Below, in pieces: positions 21,902-22,431 of a DNA stretch of 22,431 nucleotides (its first letter is position 1; the number at the start of each line of letters is the position of its first letter). The stretch is taken from assembly GCA_946221035.1 (NCBI GenBank), contig CAMIME010000038.1, forward strand, positions 1-22,431. The letters run 5' to 3'. A program made the translations under genes and the position numbers. The notes beneath the pieces are model-generated. The model was not told the origin of the DNA, did not search any database, and worked only from the letters and a program-made list of their open reading frames with translations. Source of the DNA: an uncultured Campylobacter sp. (GTDB lineage Bacteria; Actinomycetota; Actinomycetes; Mycobacteriales; Mycobacteriaceae).

Positions 21902-22431
21902 TTAGCGGGACCCGAGGACTCCTTGGAGGAACTGACCCGTGAACGATCCCTCGACCTCGGAGACGTCCTCGGGCGTGCCCTGCGCGACGACGGTGCCGCC
22001 GCCGGAGCCGCCTTCAGGGCCCATGTCGATGATCCAGTCGGCGGACTTGATCACGTCGAGGTTGTGCTCAATCACGAGCACCGTGTTGCCCTTGTCCACG
22101 AGTCCGTTAAGCACGAGCATGAGCTTGCGAATGTCCTCGAAGTGCAAGCCGGTTGTCGGCTCGTCGAGGATGTAGATGGTCCGCCCATTGGAACGTTTCT
22201 GCAGCTCCGAGGCGAGTTTGACGCGCTGCGCCTCGCCGCCGGACAAGGTGGTGGCGGATTGTCCGAGGCGGACGTAACCCAAGCCGACGTCGACAAGCGT
22301 TTGCAGGTAGCGGTGGATCGAGGTGACCGGTTCGAAGAACTCGGCGGCTTCGGAGATGGGCATTTCGAGCACCTCGGCGATGTTCTTGCCCTTGTAGCGC
22401 ACCTCGAGGGTCTCGCGGTTGTAGCGCGCGC
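21902..22431 (-). CDS. uvrA: Excinuclease ABC subunit A, C-terminal part
   Basis: DNA-damage recognition ATPase of UvrABC nucleotide excision repair. Only the last about 176 residues are inside the window; the gene continues past the right edge. The second ABC ATPase domain is clear: signature LSGGEAQRVKLASEL, Walker B TIYILDEPTTGLH, and the H-loop in VLVIEHNLDVIKSADWIIDMGPEGG, which is typical of UvrA rather than ABC transporters. The stop (TAA, 21902-21904) is followed directly by the infC promoter. No terminator lies in between, so read-through into the infC leader is possible. Confidence 0.97.
   Translation of the reverse strand, partial: ARYNRETLEVRYKGKNIAEVLEMPISEAAEFFEPVTSIHRYLQTLVDVGLGYVRLGQSATTLSGGEAQRVKLASELQKRSNGRTIYILDEPTTGLHFEDIRKLMLVLNGLVDKGNTVLVIEHNLDVIKSADWIIDMGPEGGSGGGTVVAQGTPEDVSEVEGSFTGQFLQGVLGSR

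Overview
The window is about 22.4 kb of high-GC DNA that reads as a Corynebacterium chromosome. The evidence is the gene order argC-J-B-D-F-R-G-H next to pheST, a TrmH-type RNA methyltransferase, infC-rpmI-rplT and uvrA, together with TANNNT -10 boxes, several leaderless starts and a DtxR-like iron box. Genus is an inference from gene order and signals; no rRNA is present. Almost everything is on the minus strand, except a plus-strand island at about 14.7-20.0 kb.

Right to left along minus-strand transcription: the 3' end of uvrA (21902-22431), then a promoter and a roughly 240-nt leader with an intrinsic attenuator in front of infC. infC appears to start at AUC. It is followed by rpmI, rplT and a terminator (20374-20413). 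At 12.4-14.6 kb lie a leaderless TrmH/SpoU RNA methyltransferase gene and a methyltransferase-cupin pair whose promoter contains a 19-bp DtxR-like operator. pheS-pheT (8790-12389) follow, then the whole arginine operon argCJBDFRGH (189-8740) with tightly spaced or overlapping genes and strong Shine-Dalgarno sites. The window ends in the first codons of a small membrane protein.

The accessory part is 14.6-20.4 kb, between the spoU-type gene and rplT. In order it holds: three tandem 11-bp repeats upstream of a good promoter; a secreted or anchored leucine-rich-repeat (LRR) protein; the broken C-terminal end of a second LRR protein; a 42-bp remnant of a second spoU 5' end with its promoter; a multi-pass histidine kinase; a 12-bp perfect hairpin; a leaderless gene for a 56-residue secreted peptide with two cysteines; a NarL-type response regulator that overlaps the peptide gene; and a DUF559-like (degenerate endonuclease fold) gene bracketed by three copies of a 77-104-bp interspersed repeat. 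A 19-bp tandem repeat follows.

The most interesting possibilities are these. (1) The kinase, secreted Cys peptide and regulator may form a small signalling system in which the peptide is ligand or accessory protein. (2) The LRR cassette seems to have been inserted between spoU and the kinase, leaving the old spoU start behind. (3) The methyltransferase-cupin operon looks iron-controlled. (4) infC carries two layers of control, an AUC start and a leader attenuator. All functions are inferred from sequence reading alone; no database search was run.
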